Of a stretch of 64,000 nucleotides of DNA, positions 33,495-42,887 are shown one piece after another. Under the pieces are notes generated by a model. It ran no database searches and was not told where the DNA came from. It worked only from the letters and a program-made list of their open reading frames with translations. Source of the DNA: Peptoniphilaceae bacterium (GTDB taxonomy: Bacteria; Bacillota; Clostridia; Tissierellales; Peptoniphilaceae); assembly GCA_030152565.1 (NCBI GenBank), contig JASLJE010000040.1, positions 1 through 64,000 of the forward strand, given 5' to 3'. Each line of letters starts with the position of its first letter. The first letter of the stretch is position 1. The translations under genes and the position numbers were made by a program.

Positions 33495-34430
33495 TTACAA
33501 AATATCTTCTGTTTTTACCAAGTCTACTAGTAAATCTATAAAGACTTTTGCGTATTCAGGGAATTCTTCATCTGGACTAAAGTAGATACAGGTGTACCAC
33601 TTAGCCTTAGGATTGTCCTTTATATGGTAAAGATCTAGGCTCTCACCTATATTTAAGTATTCAGCATACTTACTAGGCATCAAGCTTACACTCCTATCAA
33701 TAGAAACCAATTTTTTTACTGATAAAAAGTTTGGAAGCTCTATACCATAATTAGGTGTGATGTTATCATGATTTAAAATTGCATCCATAGTATCCCTAAT
33801 CCTTCTAGCCTTAGGATAGGTAATAAACATTTCTTCCCTAACTTCTTCCAGGCTAACTTCTGGATACTTCTTTCCTTCTCTTATAGGATAGGAAGACTTG
33901 TCTAAAAGCCCTGGAGTAGTAACTAATATAAAGGGATCCTCAGCTAATTTTATCAAACGTCTATAATGGTTTTCTTCAAGAGTCTCTCTGTGAACAATAG
34001 AGAAGTCCACTTCCTTATTTTTTACAAAACTCTCCAGCTCCTTACAATTGGATTCCCTAACATTAATTTTTATATTAGGATAAACCTTATTAAATTCCTT
34101 GATAATCACGGGTAAAATAGTCGTCTCTATAAAGGAAGAAACTCCTATATTTAATTCTGCATCATATGTATTTTTCATTATGTCTATATCTTTAAGAAAA
34201 TCTTCATACAGGTCCAGGCTCTCTTCTGCCATCTTGTAGTATTTTTCTCCTACATCGGTCAAAATCATTCCCCTATTAGTCCTGTCAAAAAGCATTTCCC
34301 CTAATTCCGACTCAACCTTTTTTAAAATTTGACTTAAGGCTGGTTGGCTTATATTTAATTTTCTAGCTGCATTTGAGATACTCTCTTCATCAGCTACTGT
34401 CTTAATATATAATAATTCTTTGTAATTCAA
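33495..34430 (-). CDS. LysR-family transcriptional regulator
   Basis: 311 aa. N-terminal HTH MNYKELLYIKTVADEESISNAARKLNISQPALSQILKKVESELGEMLFDRTNRGMILTDVGEKY is canonical LysR; the rest is the two-lobed periplasmic-binding-like effector domain (about 90-300). Effector unknown. It is divergent from the CstA-type transporter gene, with 629 bp of AT-rich DNA between. LysR regulators often control the divergent gene, so CstA is the first candidate target. Confidence 0.9.
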   Translation of the reverse strand: MNYKELLYIKTVADEESISNAARKLNISQPALSQILKKVESELGEMLFDRTNRGMILTDVGEKYYKMAEESLDLYEDFLKDIDIMKNTYDAELNIGVSSFIETTILPVIIKEFNKVYPNIKINVRESNCKELESFVKNKEVDFSIVHRETLEENHYRRLIKLAEDPFILVTTPGLLDKSSYPIREGKKYPEVSLEEVREEMFITYPKARRIRDTMDAILNHDNITPNYGIELPNFLSVKKLVSIDRSVSLMPSKYAEYLNIGESLDLYHIKDNPKAKWYTCIYFSPDEEFPEYAKVFIDLLVDLVKTEDIL

Positions 34431-35059
34431 TTTTTCACCTACCTCATATTTTTATATATGTTTATGTTTATACCCATATAGACTTTGATTAATCATTCCC
34501 CACTAACATTGTAACATTTATTTAATATTTTTCTAGCTGCAACTTCTTTCATTCTATTAATTTTAAGCTATGTATATAAATTACATAATTTTTTATTTTA
34601 AGTAATTTAGTCTTAAATAAATCATGAAAACCTTTTCAGATAATAGGTATTTAAAACCTACTAATACAAATACTAGGCCCCAACACTTATCTAATAGGCT
34701 AGATTATTATTGATGTATACTAGCTTTATAAGATAGTCATTTTTATTTTCAAGTCTTGACAAAAGTTTAACGGCTATATGAGCTTATTATTATCTTATAA
34801 TTTATTCTAATATAAGTCAATTATCTCTAATTTTAGCCCTTAGCAATATTAATTATCACTAATATTTATACTAATTGATATTTATTTAATTAATATTATT
34901 TTATATTATCAATAAATAATGAATATATATTTCATTAGTCTCCCCTAATCCCCTGATTCTAGACCATTTAAGTTTTTCTTTATAAAATATGATGCTATAA
35001 TGAACTAGCAAGGAAATCGAAATCATTTGATTTCCTGTACAATTTAATAGGAGGGGTAT
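34431..35059. other. 629-bp AT-rich intergenic region (LysR/cstA)
   Basis: No open reading frame, RNA gene or known riboswitch is recognised. It is strongly A+T-rich. It contains a TATAAT (34996-35001) likely serving cstA, and a leader hairpin GGAAATC...GATTTCC (about 35012-35035) shortly before the AGGAGGGG ribosome site. LysR-type T-N11-A sites are too degenerate to assign. Confidence 0.5.
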
Positions 35060-36490
35060 ATGTTACTATTTATTTTAGGAATTTTAATTATTATTATTGG
35101 ATACGTTACATATTCTAAATTTGTTGACAAACATTTTGGAATCGACGTTAACAGAGAAACTTGCGCTTATACTATGGAAGACGGCGTAGACTACATACCA
35201 ATGAAACCAGGAAGGATGTTTTTAATACAATTATTAAACATCGCTGGTTTAGGACCAATCTTTGGTGCTGTTCAAGGAGCCTTATTTGGACCTGCAGCAT
35301 TTATCTGGATCGCATTTGGTACAGTATTTGCAGGAGGAGTTCATGACTACTTCTCAGGTATGATGAGTTTAAGACACAATGGGGACTCAATCCCAGAAAT
35401 CACTGGTGATTATCTAGGAAACGGTGCTCGTCAAGCGATGAGAGTATTCTCTTCAATTCTTTTACTACTTACTGGTACTGTATTTATGATGGGACCTGCT
35501 AACCTACTATCAAGCATGAAATTATTCAGCATAGACAATGCAAACATTTGGTTGGCAATTATATTTGTTTATTACTTCTTAGCTACTATTTTACCAGTAG
35601 ATAAGATTATCGGAAAAATTTATCCTCTATTCGGAGCTGCTTTATTAATCATGGCATTCGGAGTAGGTGGAAACTTACTTATTGGAGATTACGAACTACC
35701 TAAGATGACATTACAAACAATGCATCCAGACGGACTTCCAATATGGGCAATATTATTTACAACTATAGCTTGTGGTGCGATCAGTGGTTTCCACTCAACT
35801 CAATCACCATTAATGGCTAGATGTTTACCAAACGAAAAATACGGAAGACCTGTATTCTACGGAGCAATGGCTGCTGAAGGTGTTATCGCAATGATTTGGG
35901 CTGCAGCTGCAATGTCATTCTTCGGTACAGGACAAGATGGTATCAACCTTTTAGGACAAGCTTTAGCTGAAGGTGGACCTGGTGGAGTTGTTAACACTAT
36001 AGCTTTCTCAACAATGGGTAAAGTTGGTGGTTTATTAGCAATGATCGGGGTAGTAGCTGCTCCAATCACTTCAGGAGATACTGCATTTAGATCTGTTCGT
36101 TTAACTATAGCTGACGCTATAAGATTTGACCAAAAAGAAAACAAAAACCGTTTAATCATTGCTGTACCTTTATTCTTAGTAGCATTTGGTTTAACTAGAA
36201 TAGACTTTAACATTATTTGGAGATACTTCGCATTTACTAACCAAGCTTTAGCAACTATTGTATTATGGACAGCTTCAGCTTACCTAGCATCAAATAAGAA
36301 GTCTCACTTAATGACTACAATACCTGCATTATTCATGAACTGTGTAATATTCACTTATATATTACAAGCTCCAGAAGGATTCAAATTAGCAACTAACATT
36401 GCTTATCCTCTAGGATTAGTTCTTGCAGCAGCATTTGCATTCATTATGATTAAGAAATTAAACAGTATTAAAAAAGAAGCTAACAAATAA
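35060..36490 (+). CDS. CstA-family carbon-starvation/pyruvate transporter
   Basis: 476 aa, about 13 hydrophobic segments. CstA motifs: IAGLGPIFGAVQGALFGPAAFIWIAFGTVFAGGVHDYFSGMMSLRHNG, then MGPANLL, GAISGFHSTQSPLMARCLPNE and APITSGDTAFRSVRL. Characterised members import pyruvate or peptides; this is the short (about 475 aa) form. Arg codons include CGT and Leu is mostly TTA, unlike neighbouring genes that use AGA/AGG and CTA, which points to high expression or acquisition. Likely controlled by the divergent LysR. Ended by the strong hairpin at 36513-36545. Confidence 0.9.
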   Translation: MLLFILGILIIIIGYVTYSKFVDKHFGIDVNRETCAYTMEDGVDYIPMKPGRMFLIQLLNIAGLGPIFGAVQGALFGPAAFIWIAFGTVFAGGVHDYFSGMMSLRHNGDSIPEITGDYLGNGARQAMRVFSSILLLLTGTVFMMGPANLLSSMKLFSIDNANIWLAIIFVYYFLATILPVDKIIGKIYPLFGAALLIMAFGVGGNLLIGDYELPKMTLQTMHPDGLPIWAILFTTIACGAISGFHSTQSPLMARCLPNEKYGRPVFYGAMAAEGVIAMIWAAAAMSFFGTGQDGINLLGQALAEGGPGGVVNTIAFSTMGKVGGLLAMIGVVAAPITSGDTAFRSVRLTIADAIRFDQKENKNRLIIAVPLFLVAFGLTRIDFNIIWRYFAFTNQALATIVLWTASAYLASNKKSHLMTTIPALFMNCVIFTYILQAPEGFKLATNIAYPLGLVLAAAFAFIMIKKLNSIKKEANK

Positions 36491-36512
36491 TTAGCTATTA
36501 ATTAATCAAATA

Positions 36513-36545
36513 AAAACAAGCATCCTCGGGTGCTTGTTTTTTTCT
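36513..36545 (+). terminator. terminator after cstA-like gene
   Basis: AAAACAAGCA (36513-36522), inner loop, TGCTTGTTTT (36531-36540) and further T residues. Confidence 0.88.
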
Positions 36546-36559
36546 TGGTCTTTTAAGGA

Positions 36560-36584
36560 AAAAAATAAAGAGGCCTAGGCCTCT
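36560..36584 (-). terminator. terminator after nitroreductase
   Basis: AGAGGCCTAGGCCTCT palindrome (36569-36584), followed on the minus strand by TTATTTTTTT, directly after the nitroreductase stop. Confidence 0.82.
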
Positions 36585-37328
36585 CTATAAATTAAATCCT
36601 TGTTCTTTGGCTATTTCAATAAGTTGTGACCTACTGAAAACTTCGCCTTCATTCTTACCTACCACTTGATCTGTAAAACAGTCAACCCTAGTATTGGCAT
36701 TTCTAAGGTCATAGTAGTTGGTCATTTCTTGGTCGTATTCCTTTAATTCTTCTAAATAACTATCAAATATCTTGTAGTCATTTTCAAATACTCTGGTCTT
36801 AACATCCATTCTCGGTTTTAATTGAGGTTCTTGGTTAGGATATCCTAAGCCTAAGCCTACAACTGGGAAGGTATATTCTGGTAGGTTTAAGATCTTTATG
36901 ATCTCTCTAGCATCATTTAAGATACTTCCAAAGTATACACTGCCTAGGTCCATAGTTTCTGCAGCTACAACCATGTTTTGAGCCATAATAGATGCGTCTG
37001 TGATTCCTTGGAAGAACCTGTCTGTATCATTTACAAATTCAACAGTTTTTCCCTTTTCTTCCATGATCTTTGTATTTCTAAAGTTATCTACAATAAAGAT
37101 TAATAATTCTGGAACATTTGCTATATAGTCTTGCTTGGCAACCTTACTAATTCTAAGTTTTTTGTCTGGGTCAGTCACCCTGATAATGGATGCTTGTTGC
37201 ATACCATTTGATGTGGCTGTTCTATTTGCTATATTGAATAACAAGTCTAACTTATCCTTTTCGATTTCCTGATCTTTCCATGAACGAATTGTTCTGTGAT
37301 TTAATTGGCTATTTAGAATTTTTTCCAT
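36585..37328 (-). CDS. NfsA/FRP-type NADPH-dependent flavin/nitroreductase
   Basis: 247 aa. An N-terminal NHRTIRSWKDQEIEKD (FMN phosphate contact, HRSxR-like), TSNGMQQASIIRV, FFQGITDASIMAQNMVVAAETMDLGSVYFGSILND and FPVVGLGLGYPNQEPQLKPRM define the NfsA/FRP group of the nitroreductase superfamily. FMN-dependent, cytoplasmic; the physiological electron acceptor is unknown. Eighteen bp after upp, so probably the last gene of tsaC-rpiB-upp-nfr. GGAGG precedes the ATG. Confidence 0.88.
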   Translation of the reverse strand: MEKILNSQLNHRTIRSWKDQEIEKDKLDLLFNIANRTATSNGMQQASIIRVTDPDKKLRISKVAKQDYIANVPELLIFIVDNFRNTKIMEEKGKTVEFVNDTDRFFQGITDASIMAQNMVVAAETMDLGSVYFGSILNDAREIIKILNLPEYTFPVVGLGLGYPNQEPQLKPRMDVKTRVFENDYKIFDSYLEELKEYDQEMTNYYDLRNANTRVDCFTDQVVGKNEGEVFSRSQLIEIAKEQGFNL

Positions 37329-37346
37329 AGGAATCCTCCATAATTT

Positions 37347-37985
<639 letters not shown>

Positions 37986-38417
37986 CTAAAAGTTTTCTAA
38001 TTTATCTATTCTTCTTTGGTGTCTTCCACCTTCGAATTCAGCTTTTAAATATTCATTTACTATGTCCTTAGCTAATTCAACACCTGTTACTCTAGCACCT
38101 AGACATAATACATTTGAATCGTTGTGTTGTCTGGTCAATCTAGCGCTGTAGGATTCTGAACATAGGGAAGCTCTTATTCCCTTTACCTTGTTACAAGCTA
38201 TGCTCATGCCTACCCCTGTACCGCAAATTGCAATACCTAGATCTGATTCCTTATCAACCACTGTCTTGCACATTTTTTGCGCATAGTCTGGATAGTCTAT
38301 TGAGTCTGTATTAAAAGGTCCTAAATCATTTACCTCATAGTCCATGGACTCCATAAACTCTACTAATTCCTGTTTTAGTTCCACTCCTGCATGATCTGAT
38401 GTTATTGATATTTTCAC
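37986..38417 (-). CDS. rpiB: ribose-5-phosphate isomerase B
   Basis: 143 aa. MKISITSDHAGVELKQEL, DYPDYAQ, the catalytic Cys in AICGTGVGMSIACNKVKGIRA, and RQHNDSNVLCLGARVTG are all family signatures. Interconverts ribulose-5-P and ribose-5-P. Ten bp after tsaC and ten before upp, the common clostridial order. Confidence 0.95.
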   Translation of the reverse strand: MKISITSDHAGVELKQELVEFMESMDYEVNDLGPFNTDSIDYPDYAQKMCKTVVDKESDLGIAICGTGVGMSIACNKVKGIRASLCSESYSARLTRQHNDSNVLCLGARVTGVELAKDIVNEYLKAEFEGGRHQRRIDKLENF

Positions 38418-38426
38418 AAAACCCTC

Positions 38427-39464
38427 CTATAAATATATTACATTACCTGAAGCAGACTTTTTGAGTCTATTCATTATGGATAAACCGTATCCCTCTTCCC
38501 TTACTCCATAAACGAGTATTTCTTCCACTCCTAATTTATCCATATCCCTCAAATAGGTAAATAAATGCCTGCCCATTTCTTCTAAGCTTGTCCGACTTCC
38601 CATATATTTTATCTCATCTACTGGATATTTTCTATGGTCCTCTTCAAATGTCATTATACCAATTTTAGCCTGGCTCTTACCAATATATTGGATAAAACTA
38701 TCTTGAACCTGGTCCAGGTCCCCTACAAAAACAGTCACCTTGGCTTGGGGAGCATAGTGTTTATACTTTTGACCTGGAGACTTGGGCACTAGGTCCTGGT
38801 CCTTAAGGGCCAAGTCTAATTCAACATCTGGCCAAAATTCTCTTAAGTATTCCAAAGTATAGTAACCTGGCCTTAGGATGGTAGGCCTTGATGATGTTAA
38901 ATCTAGAACCGTTGACTCTAGGCCTATATTAGATTCTCCCCCATCTAGGATGGCGTCAATTCTTCCTTCCATGTCCTGGAAAACATCCTGAGCATTGGTT
39001 GGACTAGGCTTGGTTGATAGGTTGGCAGATGGTGCTGCCAAAGGACTATCACAGGCCCTAATAAAGTCCCTAGTACTCTTCATTCTAGGCATCCTAATGG
39101 CCACAGTTTCTCCTCCAGCTGTAATTTCATCCGGTACTATGTCCCTTCTATTTAAAACGATTGTAAGAGGTCCTGGCCACAAGTTTTCAACTATTTTTCT
39201 ATCCTGGTCACTAATATCCTTGGCCAGCCTATCCAACCAAAAAAAATCAGCTATATGTAAAATTAAGGGATTGTCCAGGGGCCTATTTTTAGCCTCGAAA
39301 ATCTTGTGGACTGCCTGTGGGTTTAACCCATCGCAGGCCAGGCCATAAACAGTCTCAGTTGGGATGGCTACAATTCCACCTTCCTTGATAAGTGAAGAAG
39401 CCTTGTCCAAGCTATTTTTATATTCTTTTTCATCTAATAATGTATATATTTTTGTATTCTTCAT
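38427..39464 (-). CDS. L-threonylcarbamoyladenylate synthase, full-length Sua5 type
   Basis: 345 aa. The YrdC/TsaC domain (about 15-210) shows GGIVAIPTETVYGLACDGLNP, KNRPLDNPLILH, LWPGPLTIVL, VAIRMPR and SAPLAAPSAN-like residues; a C-terminal Sua5 extension (about 230-345) follows SPGQKYKHYAP. It makes threonylcarbamoyl-AMP for the t6A37 modification of ANN-decoding tRNAs. First gene of the tsaC-rpiB-upp-nitroreductase operon. The Sua5-type rather than short TsaC form is usual in Firmicutes. Confidence 0.94.
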   Translation of the reverse strand: MKNTKIYTLLDEKEYKNSLDKASSLIKEGGIVAIPTETVYGLACDGLNPQAVHKIFEAKNRPLDNPLILHIADFFWLDRLAKDISDQDRKIVENLWPGPLTIVLNRRDIVPDEITAGGETVAIRMPRMKSTRDFIRACDSPLAAPSANLSTKPSPTNAQDVFQDMEGRIDAILDGGESNIGLESTVLDLTSSRPTILRPGYYTLEYLREFWPDVELDLALKDQDLVPKSPGQKYKHYAPQAKVTVFVGDLDQVQDSFIQYIGKSQAKIGIMTFEEDHRKYPVDEIKYMGSRTSLEEMGRHLFTYLRDMDKLGVEEILVYGVREEGYGLSIMNRLKKSASGNVIYL

Positions 39465-39530
39465 TTTTACCTCTTGAATATAATAACATAATTTATATGC
39501 TTTTGTATTTTTTTAAAAAAAAGAAAAAGA

Positions 39531-40514
39531 CTAGTTGCCTTTTTCTCTATCATAATTTCTATTTCTACATTTAACTTGATTAAATTGATCTTCTTCTAGG
39601 CAATAATTAGGATCCATATGTATAGATAATTCAATTCCTAAATCATTATATATTTCTTCTTCCAAAGAATCAATAATTTCATGCATAGTATAAACATCTA
39701 TATTGGCTGGTACTTCTGCATGGGCTGTTCCATAAACCTTGCTCTTGCCATATTCATGAAGTTCTATATCATGAACCCCTTTAACATACTTACCCTTTAA
39801 AAGTGTTTCTCTAACCCTATCTATTAAACTTCCTTCTACTTCCCTACCTATAAGAATATTTCCCATATCCTTAAGGATGCCATAGCCTGAGTACATAACC
39901 ATAAAAGATACGGCTATGCCGGCAAAGCCATCTATATTTACCTTAAAGAACCTGCCTACTAAAATAGATAGAATTACTGCACTGGTTGCTATAACGTCAT
40001 TTCTAGAATCTATGGCTACCCCGTAGTTTAAAGGTGAGTCTATCATTTTATAAACCCTTATATTATAGAAGTACATGTAAACTTTAAATAAGACTGACAC
40101 TAGAAGAATAAGTAAAAGCCATATATTAAAGTTTAGGTCCTTAGGATCCATAATATTTTTAATGGATGATTTAAATAGTTGTATACCTACTAAAAGAATT
40201 ACTATACCTACAAAAAGACTGGCTATATATTCTCCCCTCCCATGGCCATAGGGATGGTCTTCATCCGCTGGCTTGGAAGATATTTTAGACCCGAAAACTG
40301 CTATAAGGCTGGTAAGAGTATCTGATAGGTTGTTAAAAGAGTCTCCTATTACAGCTATTGAGTTTATAAGTAGGCCTACTGACAATTTAACAACAAATAG
40401 AAGGGCATTTATAAAAAGTCCCATATAGCCTGTTAGGGAAATCAACCTACTTCTATTTTCACACTTGGTAAAATCATCTGATTTAATATATTTATCCATT
40501 AAAAATTTTAACAT
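39531..40514 (-). CDS. cation diffusion facilitator (CDF) transporter
   Basis: 327 aa from the ATG at 40514 (MLKFLMDKYIKSDD), preceded by GAGG; the upstream in-frame ATG at 40526 overlaps the MATE stop. Six membrane segments with the metal site in AVIGDSFNNLSDTL (N/D-x3-D) and the partner HPYGHGRGEYIASL, then AIDSRNDVIATSAV, and a cytoplasmic C-terminal dimer domain (about 215-300). Exports divalent metals such as Mn, Zn or Fe; which one is not predictable. Cotranscribed with the MATE gene. A weak GAAAAAG/CTTTTTC hairpin covers its stop. Confidence 0.9.
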   Translation of the reverse strand: MLKFLMDKYIKSDDFTKCENRSRLISLTGYMGLFINALLFVVKLSVGLLINSIAVIGDSFNNLSDTLTSLIAVFGSKISSKPADEDHPYGHGRGEYIASLFVGIVILLVGIQLFKSSIKNIMDPKDLNFNIWLLLILLVSVLFKVYMYFYNIRVYKMIDSPLNYGVAIDSRNDVIATSAVILSILVGRFFKVNIDGFAGIAVSFMVMYSGYGILKDMGNILIGREVEGSLIDRVRETLLKGKYVKGVHDIELHEYGKSKVYGTAHAEVPANIDVYTMHEIIDSLEEEIYNDLGIELSIHMDPNYCLEEDQFNQVKCRNRNYDREKGN

Positions 40515-40515
40515 T

Positions 40516-41898
40516 CTAATCCTCAATTATCTTCTTAGTTTTAAATATGAAAAGTGCATATACTATAATAAGTATATTTGATACCAACATGGATATCCAA
40601 ATACCTGTTTGTTCTATGGTTGTAAAGTATTTTAAAAGTAAAACCATAGGTATTCTTATAAACCACAACCTACCCATAGACATATTCATAGAGTACCTGG
40701 TCTTGCCTGTACCTTGGAAAATACCCAGGTAGATATTAAACAGTCCCATTGGCGGTATCATAAAGATGTCGTATTTCATATAGTCTAAAGCATGGGCAAA
40801 AACTGCAGGTTCCTTGGCCTTATTTACAAAAATTGATAAAACTCCGTCAGTGAAGAATACCAAAATTAGTATACCTATTATAGAAGTGATCCAAACTAGA
40901 ACCTTAGCCTCCTTAATAGTTTCCTTGGCCCTGTCTATTTGCTTGGCCCCAATATTTTGAGCTATTATGGAGGTCATTGCCGCCCCTATACCCATAGATA
41001 TCTGCATCCAAAAATCTGTTATCCTATTTACCATGGAAAAGGCCGCTACAACCTGTGGTCCATAGGAAATAATAAAACCGTTCATTATTATAAAGCCAAC
41101 AGCTGAACTACTTCTTCCTACAGCTGTTGGAAAGGCCACCTTCATTATGTGTGAGGCCATATTCCTATTCCACTTAAATCCTTTTAGACTCACGTCTAAC
41201 TCACTTTTATCGTGATTAATCCTATAGGCTCCTATTCCAACTGCAACCACCTTAGATATTACTGTAGCTATAGCCGCCCCCTTAACTTCCAAGCCCAGGC
41301 CTGGTAGGTTTATAAAGGGTATAGTCGTAAAAATCAAAATAGGATCTAGTACAATATTTACTACCCCTGATAAAGCTCCGATTATTGTGGTATCTTTAGT
41401 TTTTCCTTGGGCATTTAGAATCGCCTGAAAAGCAAAGAATAAAGAGTCCACTACAAATCCAAAAATATTTATTCTTACATAATCTAGGGAGTAGTTATAA
41501 AGGTCATCTCCCGCCCCCATCCAGGTCAAAATATGAGGTGTTATAAGGGTACCTACTATGGTTACCACTATACCTATTATTATTGACATGACTATTAAAT
41601 GATTTGCATAGTCCGAAGCTCTCTTTTTTTGTTCTGCGCCAATTAACTGAGCTATGATGGATGTACCTGCTATGGACATCCCTATTGCCAAAGATATAAA
41701 TAAGAATAAAATTGGCCATACGAAACTAGTTGCAGCGAATTGGGTAGAGGACAATTGAGCTAGCCACACTCCATCGGCCAAGCTGTAAAGAGTATTTATT
41801 ACGTTACTTATTACCAATGGAAAAGAAAGTGTTAAAAGTACCTTCAAGGGCTTTTCATTTAAAATAAACTTAGAACTATATTTTTCACTCTTTTCTAT
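40516..41898 (-). CDS. MATE-family efflux transporter (probable AUA start)
   Basis: The first conventional start is TTG at 41847, giving 443 aa, but it has no ribosome site and removes the usual N-terminal stretch before helix 1. The same frame is open back to 41910, where GGAGGGG is followed after six bases by ATA (41898-41896), then EKSEKYSSKFILNEKPLKVLLTLSFPLVISN, a normal MATE beginning. I therefore place the start at ATA, giving 460 aa. Twelve helices in two six-helix halves; MATE transporters export drugs or metabolites using Na+ or H+ gradients. Cotranscribed with the CDF gene downstream; a DnaA-box cluster lies directly upstream. Confidence 0.8.
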   Translation of the reverse strand: MEKSEKYSSKFILNEKPLKVLLTLSFPLVISNVINTLYSLADGVWLAQLSSTQFAATSFVWPILFLFISLAIGMSIAGTSIIAQLIGAEQKKRASDYANHLIVMSIIIGIVVTIVGTLITPHILTWMGAGDDLYNYSLDYVRINIFGFVVDSLFFAFQAILNAQGKTKDTTIIGALSGVVNIVLDPILIFTTIPFINLPGLGLEVKGAAIATVISKVVAVGIGAYRINHDKSELDVSLKGFKWNRNMASHIMKVAFPTAVGRSSSAVGFIIMNGFIISYGPQVVAAFSMVNRITDFWMQISMGIGAAMTSIIAQNIGAKQIDRAKETIKEAKVLVWITSIIGILILVFFTDGVLSIFVNKAKEPAVFAHALDYMKYDIFMIPPMGLFNIYLGIFQGTGKTRYSMNMSMGRLWFIRIPMVLLLKYFTTIEQTGIWISMLVSNILIIVYALFIFKTKKIIED

Positions 41899-41931
41899 TT
41901 TTATCCCCTCCTATAAAATATTGCAATAAAA

Positions 41932-41980
41932 TGTGGATAACTCTGTGGATAAGTCTCAACTTATCCACTTTTTATCCACT
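41932..41980. repeat. outlying DnaA-box cluster (four boxes)
   Basis: TGTGGATAA at 41932-41940 and 41944-41952, then TTATCCACT at 41961-41969 and 41972-41980: two boxes in one orientation facing two in the other within 49 bp. The first two match the DnaA consensus exactly; the others differ in the last base. It lies 18.7 kb from oriC, between the DsbA-like and MATE genes. Confidence 0.75.
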
Positions 41981-41998
41981 TTAAAGCTTTGTATTACA

Positions 41999-42886
41999 TT
42001 ATTCTATTCCACAAACGCCATTATTGCAACCTTTATTTACATGCTTAAGGTATCTGTTGTCTCCATACATATGAATCTGGATAAGTCCTTCTTCCTCAAG
42101 TCTTTTTAATTCTTTATTAAGGGTTGGATAGTCTAAATCAAAGATAAAGGCAAGTTCTGATACTGCCATTGTCTTATATTTTTCCATCACCCTAGGTATA
42201 TCATCTATACTAATCTCATTTTCCAGAAGCTTTCCTCCTGATAGTCCCTTTATCAAGGAAACTGCTGTTTGATAGTACATATACTCTCTTACTAAAACTT
42301 CTTGGCCATCATAGACAAAGTTAAAGGCTGGAAAACCTGTTACTTGATACTTCTTTACTATCTCTATATCATCTAAAAAGGCCTTTTCTGCCTCTCCATT
42401 TTCCATTCTTTCCATAAACTTACCCAAGTCTAGTCCAGCTTCCAAAACTGCCTGCATCATATCTGCACTGGCATTTGGTTTTTTACCTTCTAAGAATATC
42501 ATTTCTCTAAACCTTCTAAGTAGGAAGTAGGCCTTGTCTTGGTCTTCCATTTGGGCTGCCTTATAGGCCCTTGCCATAGGAAATGTTGATACATTCTCCT
42601 CATCAAATAAATCAAATAGGTGGCCATTGTTAGGCATGTGATGCTTTAGGGCTGAATCATCCCAACCAGCTGCTACCTTCTTATTGTATTCTTTTATATC
42701 AGAAGCCAGGTCTTCACTTTCAGGAAATAGACTTCTAACGTCTTGCATCATGCCACCCATGACATATTCTATCTCCACATTATCAAACCTAGTCTCAATT
42801 TTTCTTACCATAGGTTCACTTCCCCAACACCAAGTACATAGTGGGTCTGAGAACTCCATAATTTTTAATACTTTCTTTTCTGCCAT
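41999..42886 (-). CDS. DsbA-family (FrnE/SpxH-like) thioredoxin-fold protein with C-terminal winged helix
   Basis: 295 aa from the ATG at 42886 behind GGAGG. No signal peptide, so cytoplasmic. The thioredoxin-fold active site is DPLCTWCWG (C-x2-C, about 16-22); the helical insert and a cis-Pro loop QVTGFPAFNFVYDG (about 197-210) complete a DsbA/FrnE fold, as in SpxH/YjbH, the Spx adaptor to ClpXP. After about residue 240, TMAVSELAFIFDLDYPTLNKELKRLEEEGLIQ reads as a winged HTH, and the tail CNNGVCGIE adds two cysteines. The combination suggests a redox-responsive regulator or adaptor, but function is inferred only. Downstream of a HAD gene whose stop overlaps its ribosome site. Confidence 0.75.
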   Translation of the reverse strand: MAEKKVLKIMEFSDPLCTWCWGSEPMVRKIETRFDNVEIEYVMGGMMQDVRSLFPESEDLASDIKEYNKKVAAGWDDSALKHHMPNNGHLFDLFDEENVSTFPMARAYKAAQMEDQDKAYFLLRRFREMIFLEGKKPNASADMMQAVLEAGLDLGKFMERMENGEAEKAFLDDIEIVKKYQVTGFPAFNFVYDGQEVLVREYMYYQTAVSLIKGLSGGKLLENEISIDDIPRVMEKYKTMAVSELAFIFDLDYPTLNKELKRLEEEGLIQIHMYGDNRYLKHVNKGCNNGVCGIE

Positions 42887-42887
42887 A

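Noticed and set aside
34431..35059. Hidden gene or transposon remnant in the LysR/cstA gap
   Set aside because: All six frames are closed by frequent stops; no inverted-repeat ends or transposase fragments are visible.
41945..41968. GTGGATAAGT-CTCA-ACTTATCCAC read as a terminator
   Set aside because: No T-tract on either strand, and the arms are DnaA boxes, so a protein-binding array is more likely.
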